Shown here piece after piece: positions 9,325-16,706 of a stretch of DNA of 64,000 bases. Source of the stretch: Qipengyuania psychrotolerans (lineage in GTDB: Bacteria; Pseudomonadota; Alphaproteobacteria; Sphingomonadales; Sphingomonadaceae); contig NZ_CP081297.1 in assembly GCF_019711355.1 (NCBI RefSeq), positions 1,736,001-1,800,000 of the forward strand. The letters are read 5' to 3'. Below the pieces are notes generated by a model. The model did no database searches. It was not told the DNA's origin and saw nothing but the letters and a program-made list of their open reading frames with translations. Positions within the stretch are counted from its first letter, which is position 1, and every line of letters begins with the position of its first letter. A program made the translations under genes and the position numbers.

Positions 9325-9669
9325 GTCTCAGTACCTTTGGATCGGGAATTTGGCTGGCTGCGCCATTGCCAAGCTTAGGGATAGAGATGTGGCCGACACC
9401 TCTCTGCCCGAGGACAAGGCCTTGTGACCGGTCACTGTCAAGCATTACGGTGCCGCTTTCGCTCTGCCTCTGACATTCTGCTGAGCCGATAAAAGGACAA
9501 GCGACCGATCCGCCATCAGCGCGAATGCGGACGTGACGTTCATGCTTGACGAATTCATAGGGGTTCTGACCGCGCTCCACCCTCTTCATTGGGTTCAGGG
9601 GCGGGACCGTGCACCTTGGCTACCGTGGAAAATGATCAGCAGAGGTGGGGGTTTCTGTTGCTAGCTACC
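9325..9669. other. Intergenic stretch between membrane gene and ssrA
   Basis: No gene is well supported here. A 91-codon minus-strand frame (9314-9589) exists but overlaps the next gene start, lacks a clear ribosome-binding site and resembles nothing I know. A GGGGGT/ACCCCC hairpin at 9647-9672 directly follows the tmRNA coding piece. It may mark the end of the tmRNA precursor, although it has no T-tract. Confidence 0.4.
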
Positions 9670-10000
9670 CCCGGAGCCCCGGAATCCGCTTCTGTTGCCC
9701 GGTGGGTCCAACCGCGCTTTAGCTTTGTAAGATCAGGCCGTTAGGCCGTCAGATTACGCTGCGATTGCGAGTGCTTCGTTATCGTTTGCACTTATGAGTT
9801 GTGAACAGTTTTACGGGGTTTTCAGCCCGGGCAAAAACACTGTCTTTCAGCACACGTCGATCCTAGTTCGGCCCCGTCAAAAACCGCAAGAAACTGCGGG
9901 TTATGGTGGAGCCGCCGGGTACTGCCCCCGGGTCCGTTGTACCTATTGCACAGCGCCATTTATCGCCATGTCCGGTCGAAACCGGCAGCTCCCATATAGC
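9670..10000 (-). ncRNA. ssrA: Circularly permuted two-piece tmRNA (alphaproteobacterial type)
   Basis: The minus strand encodes the acceptor piece first, ending in CCACCA at 9904. A 28-base intervening segment (9876-9903) follows, and then the coding piece begins GGGGCCGA at 9875. The first seven bases of the coding piece pair with CGGCTCC ahead of ACCA, and a G-U wobble at the third pair marks it for alanyl-tRNA synthetase. GATCGACGTG follows, as in other tmRNAs. The tag frame lies at 9754-9789. GGAGC near 9992 can pair with GCTCC near 9677, joining the two pieces. Outer ends are approximate. The two-piece form is known from alphaproteobacteria. Confidence 0.92.
9754..9789 (-). other. tmRNA proteolysis-tag reading frame
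   Basis: Eleven codons followed by TAA encode ANDNEALAIAA. The AND start and the hydrophobic LAIAA end are what ClpXP-type proteases recognise on trans-translated proteins. The resume codon is GCA. Confidence 0.92.
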
Positions 10001-10036
10001 GACGAAAGCCTTAATGTGAAGTGAGCAATGACAAGA

Positions 10037-10065
10037 AGGGCGGGAGCTGTCTGGCACCCCGCCCT
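10037..10065 (-). terminator. Terminator after mscL
   Basis: AGGGCGGG and CCCGCCCT form an 8-bp stem directly downstream of the mscL stop, followed on the minus strand by TTCTTGT. Confidence 0.7.
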
Positions 10066-10073
10066 ACATTTCC

Positions 10074-10538
10074 TTAGCCCATGGGGCCGTTCATCGGTGC
10101 CCCCGGAGCGCCGCTTTTCAGCGCGTCACGGATTTCCTGGAGCAATTCGATCTCGGTCGGACCTGCTGGCTCTTCAGCCGCGGTCTCTTCTTCCTTCTCG
10201 AAACGGGCCTGCACCTTCTTGGCATAGCGAACCAGCATGAAGATGACGAAGGCGAGGATCAGGAAGTTGATCACGGTCGACACGAATGCACCCCATGCGA
10301 TCACATTCGCACCGGCTTCGCGGGCTGCCTCGAGCGACATTCCAGCTTCGACTTCGCCGCTGAGCACGATGAACTTGTCGCTGAAATCGACTTCGCCAAA
10401 AATCGCGCCGACAATCGGCATGATCAGATCGGCGGTCATCGATGCAACGATCGTCGCGAAAGCCCCGGCGATTATGACTGCGACGGCCAATTCCATCACA
10501 TTGCCCTTGGCGATGAATTCCTTGAAGTCGTTGAGCAT
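10074..10538 (-). CDS. mscL: Large-conductance mechanosensitive channel
   Basis: MscL forms a homopentameric emergency-release pore that opens on membrane tension during hypo-osmotic shock. The 154-residue protein has the amphipathic N-terminal helix (LNDFKEFIAKGNVMELAVAV), TM1 with the glycine- and alanine-rich pore face, a periplasmic loop and TM2 ending in FMLVR. A charged cytoplasmic helix near the C-terminus (TEIELLQEIRDALK) is the family bundle. The start at 10538 is chosen because the family begins at MLNDFKEF; the upstream reading adds 17 hydrophilic residues. Confidence 0.97.
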   Translation of the reverse strand: MLNDFKEFIAKGNVMELAVAVIIAGAFATIVASMTADLIMPIVGAIFGEVDFSDKFIVLSGEVEAGMSLEAAREAGANVIAWGAFVSTVINFLILAFVIFMLVRYAKKVQARFEKEEETAAEEPAGPTEIELLQEIRDALKSGAPGAPMNGPMG

Positions 10539-10678
10539 TGTCTTGTGTCCCTCTTCTGCGTCCCTGAGGCGCATATTCCTGCCATTCACGACATTACGTC
10601 ACAAGTCCCTGCAATCCTTGAATGCACAACAGACCGTGCTATTTATGTAAAACAGTATTTCATAAGGGGAAATTTCAG

Positions 10679-11281
10679 ATGACACGTCTAGCCGGCCTCC
10701 GCGTCACCTTACTGGCGGCGTTCGCAATGGCCTTGTCCGCCTGCGGCATCAATTCCGTTCCCACCGCCGAAGAAAATGCGAAGGCCAAATGGGCCGATGT
10801 GGAAGCGCAATTTCAGCGCCGCGCAAACCTGATCCCGAACCTTGTTGAGGTGGCTCAGGGTGCTGCGGAGAACGAACGGACCATTCTCACCGAGGTGACC
10901 AACGCTCGCGCCCGCGCAACCAGCGTGAACATCGATGCCGCCGACCTTGGCGATGCCGAGAAGATGGCTGAATTTCAGGCTGCGCAAAGCGAGCTTGGCC
11001 AAGGCCTTGGTCGTCTGCTGGCAAGCTTCGAAGCTTATCCGCAGATCCAGTCGAACCAGAACTTCCTGGCTCTGCAAAGCCAGCTGGAAGGAACCGAGAA
11101 CCGCATTGCTGTCGCCATCCGCGACTACAACGAGGCGGTCCGCGTGTATAACACCACGATCCGCACCTTCCCGGATATCATCGGTGCCAACATCATCCAC
11201 GGTGCAGAACCGCTGATTCCGTACGAAGCAGCCACCGAAGGCGCAGAAATTGCACCTGAAATCGACATGACGTCGAACTGA
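10679..11281 (+). CDS. lemA: LemA family lipoprotein
   Basis: This 200-residue protein has a lipoprotein signal (lipobox LSAC, Cys at about residue 22) and the LemA four-helix core, including RRANLIPNLVEVAQG and the VYNTTIRTFP block. LemA proteins are envelope-anchored helical bundles of uncertain role, commonly encoded next to TPM-domain proteins, as here. The ATG at 10679 has AAGGGGA about 10 bases upstream. It heads a five-gene operon (10679-14134). Confidence 0.93.
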   Translation: MTRLAGLRVTLLAAFAMALSACGINSVPTAEENAKAKWADVEAQFQRRANLIPNLVEVAQGAAENERTILTEVTNARARATSVNIDAADLGDAEKMAEFQAAQSELGQGLGRLLASFEAYPQIQSNQNFLALQSQLEGTENRIAVAIRDYNEAVRVYNTTIRTFPDIIGANIIHGAEPLIPYEAATEGAEIAPEIDMTSN

Positions 11282-11289
11282 GGACCGCA

Positions 11290-12111
11290 ATGCGCCACTT
11301 CCTTGCCATCCTCGCGTTGGCGGGGGCGCTATTCGCGTCCCCGCTGGCCGCGCAGGAATTCCCGGAACTGACCGGCCGGGTCGTCGATCAGGCAGACCTG
11401 CTCACGCCGGAGCAGGAAGCAGCGCTTACGCAAAAGCTTGAGGCACTTGAGACCCAGTCTCAGCGCCAACTCGTCATAGCCACCCTGCCCGATCTGCAAG
11501 GGTATGACATTTCGGACTATGGGTACCAACTGGGCCGCGAATGGGGGCTCGGTGATGCGGAACGCAATGATGGCGCGTTGCTGATCGTGGCCCCCAATGA
11601 CCGAAAGGTGCGTATCGAAGTCGGATACGGCCTTGAAGGGATCATGACGGACGCCTTGTCGTCGGTGATCGTCCAAACCCAGATCCTGCCGCAGTTCCGC
11701 GACGGCAATTTCCCTGCAGGGATTGAGGCCGGGACCGATGCGATCATCCAACAACTCGTATTGCCTGAAGACGAGGCGCGGCAAATCGCTGCCGAGGCAG
11801 GCCAAAAGCGCGAAAGCGAAGGCGGTTTCCCATTTGGCATGCTGATCTGGTTCGGCTTCATTTTCTTCTTTTTCATTCTGCCAATGCTCAGCGGCCGGGG
11901 CCGCAAGCGCCGTTACAAGCGTGGCCCGTGGGGTAATACTGCGCGTGACATCGTCCTCTGGGAAGTCGGCTCGGCAATTGCACGCGGCGCGCTTTCGGGC
12001 GGTGACGATTGGGGCGGCGGTTCGGGCGGCGGCTTCGGTGGCGGATTTGGCGGAGGTTTCTCCGGCGGAGGCGGTAGCTTTGGTGGCGGCGGCGCTTCGG
12101 GAGGTTGGTAA
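11290..12111 (+). CDS. TPM domain protein with signal peptide and Gly-rich tail
   Basis: This 273-residue protein has a signal peptide cleaved after AAQ (about residue 21) and an N-terminal TPM domain (LTGRVVDQADLLTPEQE, then VRIEVGYGLEG). One membrane helix follows near residue 180, then a basic patch and a glycine- and serine-rich tail. YgcG/TPM proteins are secreted or membrane anchored and are genetically tied to LemA. A phosphatase activity has been reported for the plant relative TLP18.3, but none is proven for bacterial homologues. It starts 8 bases after lemA. Confidence 0.92.
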   Translation: MRHFLAILALAGALFASPLAAQEFPELTGRVVDQADLLTPEQEAALTQKLEALETQSQRQLVIATLPDLQGYDISDYGYQLGREWGLGDAERNDGALLIVAPNDRKVRIEVGYGLEGIMTDALSSVIVQTQILPQFRDGNFPAGIEAGTDAIIQQLVLPEDEARQIAAEAGQKRESEGGFPFGMLIWFGFIFFFFILPMLSGRGRKRRYKRGPWGNTARDIVLWEVGSAIARGALSGGDDWGGGSGGGFGGGFGGGFSGGGGSFGGGGASGGW

Positions 12112-12788
12112 TGGCCAAGTATTTGAACGCAGATCAGCACAAGCTGGTCTCTGATGCGGTTGCTTCGGCAGAGCAGGCGACAGCAGGTGAGATTGTGACC
12201 GTCCTTGCCGATAGGTCTGACGGCTACACCGATGTCGTCCTTCTCTGGGCGGCGGCACTGTCATTCACCGTGATGAGCCTTTTTGCTCTCTTCCCGCTGC
12301 CATTCATGAACTTGTGGGATTCCCTCATCGGCGGATGGATGCACGAGTGGACGACAGGCGAACTCGCCAGCATGACGATTGCCTTGGGGTTGGCCACGTT
12401 TGTGGCCACCTGGGCAGTGCAATTGTGGGAACCGCTCAAATTTTCGCTCATCCCACGACCTGTGAAAATGGCCCGTGTCCACGCCCAGGCTGTCAAACAT
12501 TTCAAGGTTGGCGCGGAACGCCGAACGCATGGCCGCACCGGTGTCTTGCTCTACCTCTCGATGCGCGAGCACCGGGCGGAAATCGTGGCCGACGAACCCA
12601 TCGCGGAGAAGGTCAATGCCGAGGTGTGGGGCGAGGCGATGGCCGATATGCTGGTGGAAATTAAGCAGGGCAAGATCGCCGAAGGGCTCGCGGCCGGTGT
12701 CCGCGACGTGGGTGCTGTGCTGTCAGAGCACTTTCCGCGCGCAGACGACGATGTGAACGAATTGCCTGATCGCCTGATAGAGGTCTGA
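12111..12788 (+). CDS. Second TPM-like membrane protein
   Basis: This 225-residue protein starts at an ATG that shares one base with the previous stop (TAATG). An N-terminal segment (residues 1-45) resembles the start of TPM domains. Two membrane helices follow (about 45-65 and 80-105), and a soluble half contains RTGVLLYLSMREHRAEIVAD, as in DUF2207/TPM relatives. It lacks a signal peptide. Paired large and small TPM genes after lemA are common in alphaproteobacteria. Function unknown; probably envelope maintenance. Confidence 0.85.
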   Translation: MAKYLNADQHKLVSDAVASAEQATAGEIVTVLADRSDGYTDVVLLWAAALSFTVMSLFALFPLPFMNLWDSLIGGWMHEWTTGELASMTIALGLATFVATWAVQLWEPLKFSLIPRPVKMARVHAQAVKHFKVGAERRTHGRTGVLLYLSMREHRAEIVADEPIAEKVNAEVWGEAMADMLVEIKQGKIAEGLAAGVRDVGAVLSEHFPRADDDVNELPDRLIEV

Positions 12789-12791
12789 TCC

Positions 12792-13337
12792 ATGCACGCA
12801 CCTGACCATGATGCAGCCGAGGAAATCCGCTGGCAGGGCAAATATATCACGGCAAAGCAGCGTGGCCGCTGGGAATATGTCTCGCGCAGCCGCAATATCC
12901 GGGCAGCCGCAATCCTCGCCCTGACCGACGCCGATGAAGTCCTGCTGGTCGAGCAATATCGCGTCCCACTCGGAAGCGTGTCGCTGGAACTGCCGGCCGG
13001 CCTCATCGGCGATGATGATGGAGAGGAAGACGAGGACGCGCTCGTCGCCGCTGCTCGCGAACTCGAAGAAGAAACCGGCTACCGCGCCGACCATCTCGAA
13101 GACCTGGGCAATTTCTTCTCCTCGCCCGGCATGGTCAGCGAAAGCTTCACGCTCGTCCGCGCCACCGGCCTGACCAAGGTCGGCGAAGGAGGCGGCGTCG
13201 GCGGAGAGGACATCGCCGTCCACCGCGTCAAGTTGGCCCAGATCAGGGAATTCATCGCCGCCAAGCGCCGTGAAGGTTGCGGCATCGACGTGCGCATGCT
13301 CTTGCTGTTGGCAGAGGATTTTCTGACAGGAGAGTGA
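12792..13337 (+). CDS. NUDIX hydrolase, ADP-ribose pyrophosphatase-like
   Basis: This 181-residue protein carries a complete Nudix box with the REL.EETGY helix that binds Mg2+, preceded by LPAGLIGDDDGEED. The N-terminal fold (GRWEYVSRSRNIRAAAILALT) matches ADP-ribose and nucleotide-sugar pyrophosphatases. It probably hydrolyses a nucleoside diphosphate linked to another moiety; the substrate cannot be read from sequence. It lies 3 bases after the TPM gene and its stop overlaps the SDR start. Confidence 0.9.
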   Translation: MHAPDHDAAEEIRWQGKYITAKQRGRWEYVSRSRNIRAAAILALTDADEVLLVEQYRVPLGSVSLELPAGLIGDDDGEEDEDALVAAARELEEETGYRADHLEDLGNFFSSPGMVSESFTLVRATGLTKVGEGGGVGGEDIAVHRVKLAQIREFIAAKRREGCGIDVRMLLLLAEDFLTGE

Positions 13338-14134
13338 TGATGGCCAAGGCAGGCAGTGGACGGTGTGCAGGCAAGCTGGCGCTGGTGACAGGAGCAGCAC
13401 AGGGTTTGGGACGCGCTCACGCCAAGCGCCTTGCCGAAGAAGGTGCGCGGGTCCTGTGTACCGACATCAATGGCGCCGGTGCTGAAGCAACTGCAGCCGA
13501 AATCATCGAGGAAATGGGCGCGGGCCATGCTTACGGCATCCAGCACGACGTTACCAAGCCCGATGACTGGGAGCGTGTGGTCGAAGCGGCGGATGCGGAG
13601 ATCGGCGGCCTGAACGTGCTGGTGAACAACGCGGGTATCGGTGTGGCCGGAAATATCGAAACCTGCGATTTCGAGGATTGGAAGCGCTGTTTTTCGGTCA
13701 ATGTGGATTCAATCTTTCACGGCTGCCAGAAGGCCCTGCCCCTCATGCGCGAACATGCGCCGGGCTCGATCATAAATATCTCGTCCATTGCGGGCCTGAT
13801 CGCCAGCGACTCCATGCCGGCATATAATGCTTCGAAAGCGGCGGTGTGGATGCTGTCCAAGTCCATCGCGCTTCATTGCGCGAAAAAGCAGATGCAAATC
13901 CGCTGCAATTCGGTTCATCCGACCTTCGTGGACACGCCAATCCTTGACGGGACGGCGAAACATGCGGGGCTGGATAAGGATGTGCTGATGGATAAGCTCG
14001 CGCGGCAAATTCCGCTCAAGTTTGTTGGCGAACCGAACGATATCGCCAACGCAGTGGTCTATCTCGCCAGTGACGAGAGCCGCTTCATGACCGGTGCGGA
14101 GCTGAAGCTCGACGGCGGTATCTCGGCCATGTGA
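13337..14134 (+). CDS. Short-chain dehydrogenase/reductase
   Basis: This 265-residue classical SDR has the NAD(P) loop TGAAQGLG, NNAG, the catalytic Ser in ISSIAG and the YNASK catalytic motif. An Asp after beta-2 (CTDING) suggests a preference for NAD+. The overall pattern resembles 3-beta/17-beta-hydroxysteroid or cyclic alcohol dehydrogenases, but the substrate is not assignable. Start: ATG at 13337, overlapping the NUDIX stop (TGATG), with AGGAG upstream; the next ATG at 13340 is equally possible. Last gene of the lemA operon, followed by a terminator. Confidence 0.92.
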   Translation: MMAKAGSGRCAGKLALVTGAAQGLGRAHAKRLAEEGARVLCTDINGAGAEATAAEIIEEMGAGHAYGIQHDVTKPDDWERVVEAADAEIGGLNVLVNNAGIGVAGNIETCDFEDWKRCFSVNVDSIFHGCQKALPLMREHAPGSIINISSIAGLIASDSMPAYNASKAAVWMLSKSIALHCAKKQMQIRCNSVHPTFVDTPILDGTAKHAGLDKDVLMDKLARQIPLKFVGEPNDIANAVVYLASDESRFMTGAELKLDGGISAM

Positions 14135-14142
14135 ACGAATGA

Positions 14143-14172
14143 GGACGCGGTCTTGCCCCCGCGTCCTTTGTT
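14143..14172 (+). terminator. Terminator of the lemA-SDR operon
   Basis: GGACGCGG and CCGCGTCC form an 8-bp stem with an 8-base loop, followed by TTTGTT. It lies between the SDR stop and the convergent pspC stop. Confidence 0.8.
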
Positions 14173-14389
14173 AGTCTGCGATCAATCCAATCGCGAGGTA
14201 GATGAGGATGAAGCTACCGAAGCCGAGCAACGTGCCCAGGACAAACCCGACGCGAACCAGCGTGGTGTCGATCCCGAAGTAGCGGCCGATCCCGGCGCAA
14301 ACACCCATCAACTTGCCATTCCGGCGGTCCAGCGAAAAGCTGCGGCTTTCGCGGACGGGATGGTCTTCGCGGAATTTGAGGTCGCTCAT
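14171..14389 (-). CDS. pspC: PspC domain membrane protein
   Basis: This 72-residue protein contains a complete PspC domain: RNGKLMGVCAGIGRYFGIDTTLVRVGFV, then a glycine-rich membrane helix. PspC proteins belong to the phage-shock response and sense or relieve inner-membrane stress. Its ATG overlaps the stop of the second 39-residue peptide (ATGA), so the two are co-translated. No pspA, pspB or pspF lies in the window. The unit is driven by a sigma-54 promoter at 14717-14732, as expected for a Psp regulon member. Confidence 0.93.
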   Translation of the reverse strand: MSDLKFREDHPVRESRSFSLDRRNGKLMGVCAGIGRYFGIDTTLVRVGFVLGTLLGFGSFILIYLAIGLIAD

Positions 14390-14505
14390 GCCATCACTCC
14401 AACCGGAGTAGCATTGACGATCGCCGTGGCGAAGAAAGCGGAAGTGATCATGAGCGAAGCGACAGCGGCCATAACGCGGCTACCGATGTTTTCATGGTCG
14501 AACAT
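14386..14505 (-). CDS. 39-residue membrane peptide 2, translationally coupled to pspC
   Basis: This frame runs from ATG at 14505 to a TGA that overlaps the pspC start. The peptide begins MFDHENIGSRVMAA, has one hydrophobic segment and ends NATPVGVMA. AAGGATC, eight bases upstream, serves as ribosome-binding site. Its length is identical to that of the neighbour at 14537-14656, and the C-termini align (AI..ATPVGVMA against AI..ATPTGLVA), so the two look like tandem paralogues. No named family recognised. The coupling strongly suggests it is real and works with PspC. Confidence 0.75.
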   Translation of the reverse strand: MFDHENIGSRVMAAVASLMITSAFFATAIVNATPVGVMA

Positions 14506-14536
14506 TATATTTGATCCTTGTATTAAAATGATTGGT

Positions 14537-14656
14537 TCAGGCGACCAGGCCGGTGGGCGTGGCGGGGATGATTGCGAAGGCCATGCTCAGTGCGGAAATG
14601 CCGATTGCGAAGACAGCAGCGAAAGCCTTGGTGGTGTCGAATTCAAAAGCAGACAT
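14537..14656 (-). CDS. 39-residue membrane peptide 1, first gene of the pspC operon
   Basis: ATG at 14656 follows a strong AGGGAG. The peptide begins MSAFEFDTTKAFAA, crosses the membrane once and ends IIPATPTGLVA. It lies about 50 bases after the predicted sigma-54 start site and 31 bases before peptide 2. The absence of a signal-peptidase motif and the short polar ends suggest a single-pass inner-membrane peptide. Paralogue of peptide 2; function unknown, inferred membrane-stress role from operon and promoter. Confidence 0.75.
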   Translation of the reverse strand: MSAFEFDTTKAFAAVFAIGISALSMAFAIIPATPTGLVA

Positions 14657-14716
14657 TTGGATACTCCCTTGAGTGTTTCTGTTTCCCCCGGACTATCCGG
14701 CGGACACCAGAGTGTT

Positions 14717-14732
14717 TGCAACAGGCGTGCCA
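14717..14732 (-). promoter_or_regulatory. Sigma-54 promoter of the peptide-pspC operon
   Basis: On the minus strand TGGCACG-N4-TTGCA matches the RpoN consensus core with correct GG-N10-GC spacing. The predicted start is near 14706, about 50 bases before the first ATG. A small CCGGA/TCCGG hairpin (14688-14700) lies at the start of the leader. Confidence 0.88.
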
Positions 14733-14806
14733 AACTCGAAAAGTCGCAGAATTCAGCCAATCTTAACTTCATCTGGCAGAAAGGTTTCGTTCATCAATCC
14801 GAAAGG

Positions 14807-14837
14807 TTGGGAAAATTTCCCAATTGTTAGAATTGGG
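14807..14837. promoter_or_regulatory. Overlapping inverted repeats, probable enhancer-binding site
   Basis: TTGGGAAA-A-TTTCCCAA (14807-14823) overlaps CCCAATT-N5-AATTGGG (14819-14837), giving three TTGGG-type half sites. Centred about 115 bases upstream of the predicted sigma-54 start, this is where a PspF-like activator would bind. It also lies 48-78 bases before recF, which it might affect. Confidence 0.65.
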
Positions 14838-14884
14838 CATTTCACTGGCGATGATCGAAGCTGCACGCTAACGCATCCCGGCCC

Positions 14885-15961
14885 ATGCTAGAGCGCATAT
14901 CCCTCACGCATTTCCGCAACCATACGGCCACCGAACTCGCTGGAACTGCGGGGTTCAACCTGCTCGTGGGAGAGAACGGCGCTGGAAAAACCAATGTGCT
15001 GGAAGCGCTGTCGCTATTGGCGTCAGGACGCGGATTAAGGCGCGCGGCGCTTGCCGATATGGTCGAATACCATGCCGGAACCGGTTTCGGGATTGGCGCG
15101 GACCTCTATCAGGACGGCGAACCGGTGCGGCTTGCCACCTATACCGAGAGTGACAACCCCGGGCGCCGCAAGGTGCGGATCAACCGGGCGGAAAGTACAG
15201 CAACTGCTCTGGGCGAATGGCTGGCCATGACCTGGCTCACACCGTCGATGGACGGGCTGTTCACCGGCCCTTCCGCGGACCGGCGCCGGTTTATTGATCG
15301 CATGGCGCTGGTGATTGATCCGGCCCATGCCGCGCACGCTTCAAGATATGAGGCCGCATTGCGTGAACGAAATCGCCTGCTGTCCGACGATCGCTTCCCC
15401 GAAACGGGATGGCTGGATGCGATTGAGGCGCAGATGGTAGAGCATGGCGGCCGCCTCATTACGGGCCGCGCCTTGCTGGTCGACACGCTGATGGGGCAGA
15501 TTGCGCATATGCCCGCCGAACCTTTTGCGCGCCCTGCTCTTACCTACGTGCCCGGCGGGGCGGACAATGCTGACGCTCTATCGCAAACACTTTTCGAAAG
15601 CCGCGCACGTGACCGCGCCGCGCAGCGAACGCTTTCAGGTCCCCACCGCGATGAACTGGAAGTCGTCCACGCAGCGAAACGGGTTCCTGCGGCGCAAAGC
15701 TCGACCGGCGAACAAAAGGCCATGCTGGTCGCCATTACCCTTGCTCATGCCCAGATGGCCGTGCGGGGCCGCAGCGGCGTGTTATTGCTGGATGAGGTGG
15801 CCGCTCACCTCGATCCGATCCGCCGGGCTGCCCTGTTTGAACAGCTTAGCGCCAGCGGCGCGCAGGTCTGGATGACCGGGACGGAACTCGCCCCTTTCAG
15901 CACGATTGCCTCCGACGCCGCCGTCTGGCGGGTAGATGGCGGAAATGCCCTCAGGCTCTAA
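14885..15961 (+). CDS. recF: DNA replication and repair protein RecF
   Basis: RecF is an SMC-like ATPase that helps load RecA at gapped DNA together with RecO and RecR. The 358-residue protein has the N-terminal LTHFRNH signature, Walker A GENGAGKTN, the ABC signature STGEQKA and Walker B VLLLDEVAAHLDP. The ATG at 14885 gives the usual N-terminus. It stands alone rather than beside dnaA/dnaN/gyrB, which is common in alphaproteobacteria. Its stop overlaps the convergent lipase gene by 4 bases. Confidence 0.96.
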   Translation: MLERISLTHFRNHTATELAGTAGFNLLVGENGAGKTNVLEALSLLASGRGLRRAALADMVEYHAGTGFGIGADLYQDGEPVRLATYTESDNPGRRKVRINRAESTATALGEWLAMTWLTPSMDGLFTGPSADRRRFIDRMALVIDPAHAAHASRYEAALRERNRLLSDDRFPETGWLDAIEAQMVEHGGRLITGRALLVDTLMGQIAHMPAEPFARPALTYVPGGADNADALSQTLFESRARDRAAQRTLSGPHRDELEVVHAAKRVPAAQSSTGEQKAMLVAITLAHAQMAVRGRSGVLLLDEVAAHLDPIRRAALFEQLSASGAQVWMTGTELAPFSTIASDAAVWRVDGGNALRL

Positions 15962-16659
15962 CCCGCAGGCGGCAGCGCTTTCTCAATCTGTTCGACCGTC
16001 GCATCTACAAGCCGGTCTATGCCCTTTTCCGTGGGATGGATGCGATCGTCCTGAAAAAGTGCCGGGTCCTGGTAGATCGTCTCGAGCCAGAACGGGATGA
16101 GTGCCGCATCGTATTTCTGCGCGAGTTCAGGATAGAGCGCATCGAACTGCTGTTGGAACTCAGGGCCGTAATTGGGCGGCGACCGCATCCCCATCAGGAC
16201 GACGGGAATATCGCGTCCCTGCAACTCGACCAGCATGTCTTCGAAATTCGAGCGGGTTTCGTCAGGCGAGATACCACGCAGCATATCGTTGCCTCCCAAT
16301 TCGAGTAGAACCAGATCAGGCTTGGTTTTCTGCGCATCCAGCGCGAAGGCGAGCCGCTTGGCCCCTGCTCCGCTGGTTTCGCCAGATATCGCCGCATTGA
16401 CCATCTGCGCATTGATGCCCCGCTCACGCAGAGCGCGCTCGAGATCGGCAGGATAGCTGTTTTCGAGCCCCACGCCGTAGCCGGCGAAAAGGCTGTCACC
16501 GAATGCGAAGATATGCCGCTCCGGCCCGGCCACTTCGATAGATTCAGCCGCAGAGGTCGCAGCCTCGCTTTCGGCTGTGCGATCCAGCGTTTCCGCCTCG
16601 CTCCCGCAAGCGGAGAGTGAAACAATTGCAACGAGCATCGACAAACTGCGCAGGACCAT
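15958..16659 (-). CDS. SGNH-hydrolase lipoprotein, TesA-like arylesterase
   Basis: This 233-residue protein has a lipoprotein signal (lipobox LSAC, Cys about residue 18) and all four SGNH blocks: GDSLFAGYG with the nucleophile Ser, a Gly in block II, GGNDML, and DRIHPTEKG with the catalytic Asp and His. Relatives hydrolyse acyl-CoA, aryl esters or lysophospholipids in the periplasm. It is divergent from the YbbA/YbbP-type ABC genes 47 bases away, the same arrangement as tesA-ybbA-ybbP in enterobacteria. Here it is lipid anchored. Confidence 0.92.
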   Translation of the reverse strand: MVLRSLSMLVAIVSLSACGSEAETLDRTAESEAATSAAESIEVAGPERHIFAFGDSLFAGYGVGLENSYPADLERALRERGINAQMVNAAISGETSGAGAKRLAFALDAQKTKPDLVLLELGGNDMLRGISPDETRSNFEDMLVELQGRDIPVVLMGMRSPPNYGPEFQQQFDALYPELAQKYDAALIPFWLETIYQDPALFQDDRIHPTEKGIDRLVDATVEQIEKALPPAG

Positions 16660-16706
16660 CGGCGGACTTCCTTGTGAGTTGGTGTGCCTTCTGCCATCGC
16701 AGCCGC

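Noticed and set aside
9340..9420. GG-N10-GC pattern upstream of the four-helix protein as a sigma-54 promoter
   Set aside because: Only the GG/GC dinucleotides match; the TTGC and CACG parts are absent, unlike the two accepted promoters.
9314..9589. 91-codon minus-strand frame between ssrA and the four-helix protein
   Set aside because: It overlaps the start of the next gene, has no convincing ribosome-binding site and its translation shows no recognisable domain or hydrophobic pattern.
9670..10000. Integration site or genomic island at ssrA
   Set aside because: tmRNA genes are common phage attachment sites, but I see no integrase, direct repeat or change of gene type on either side.
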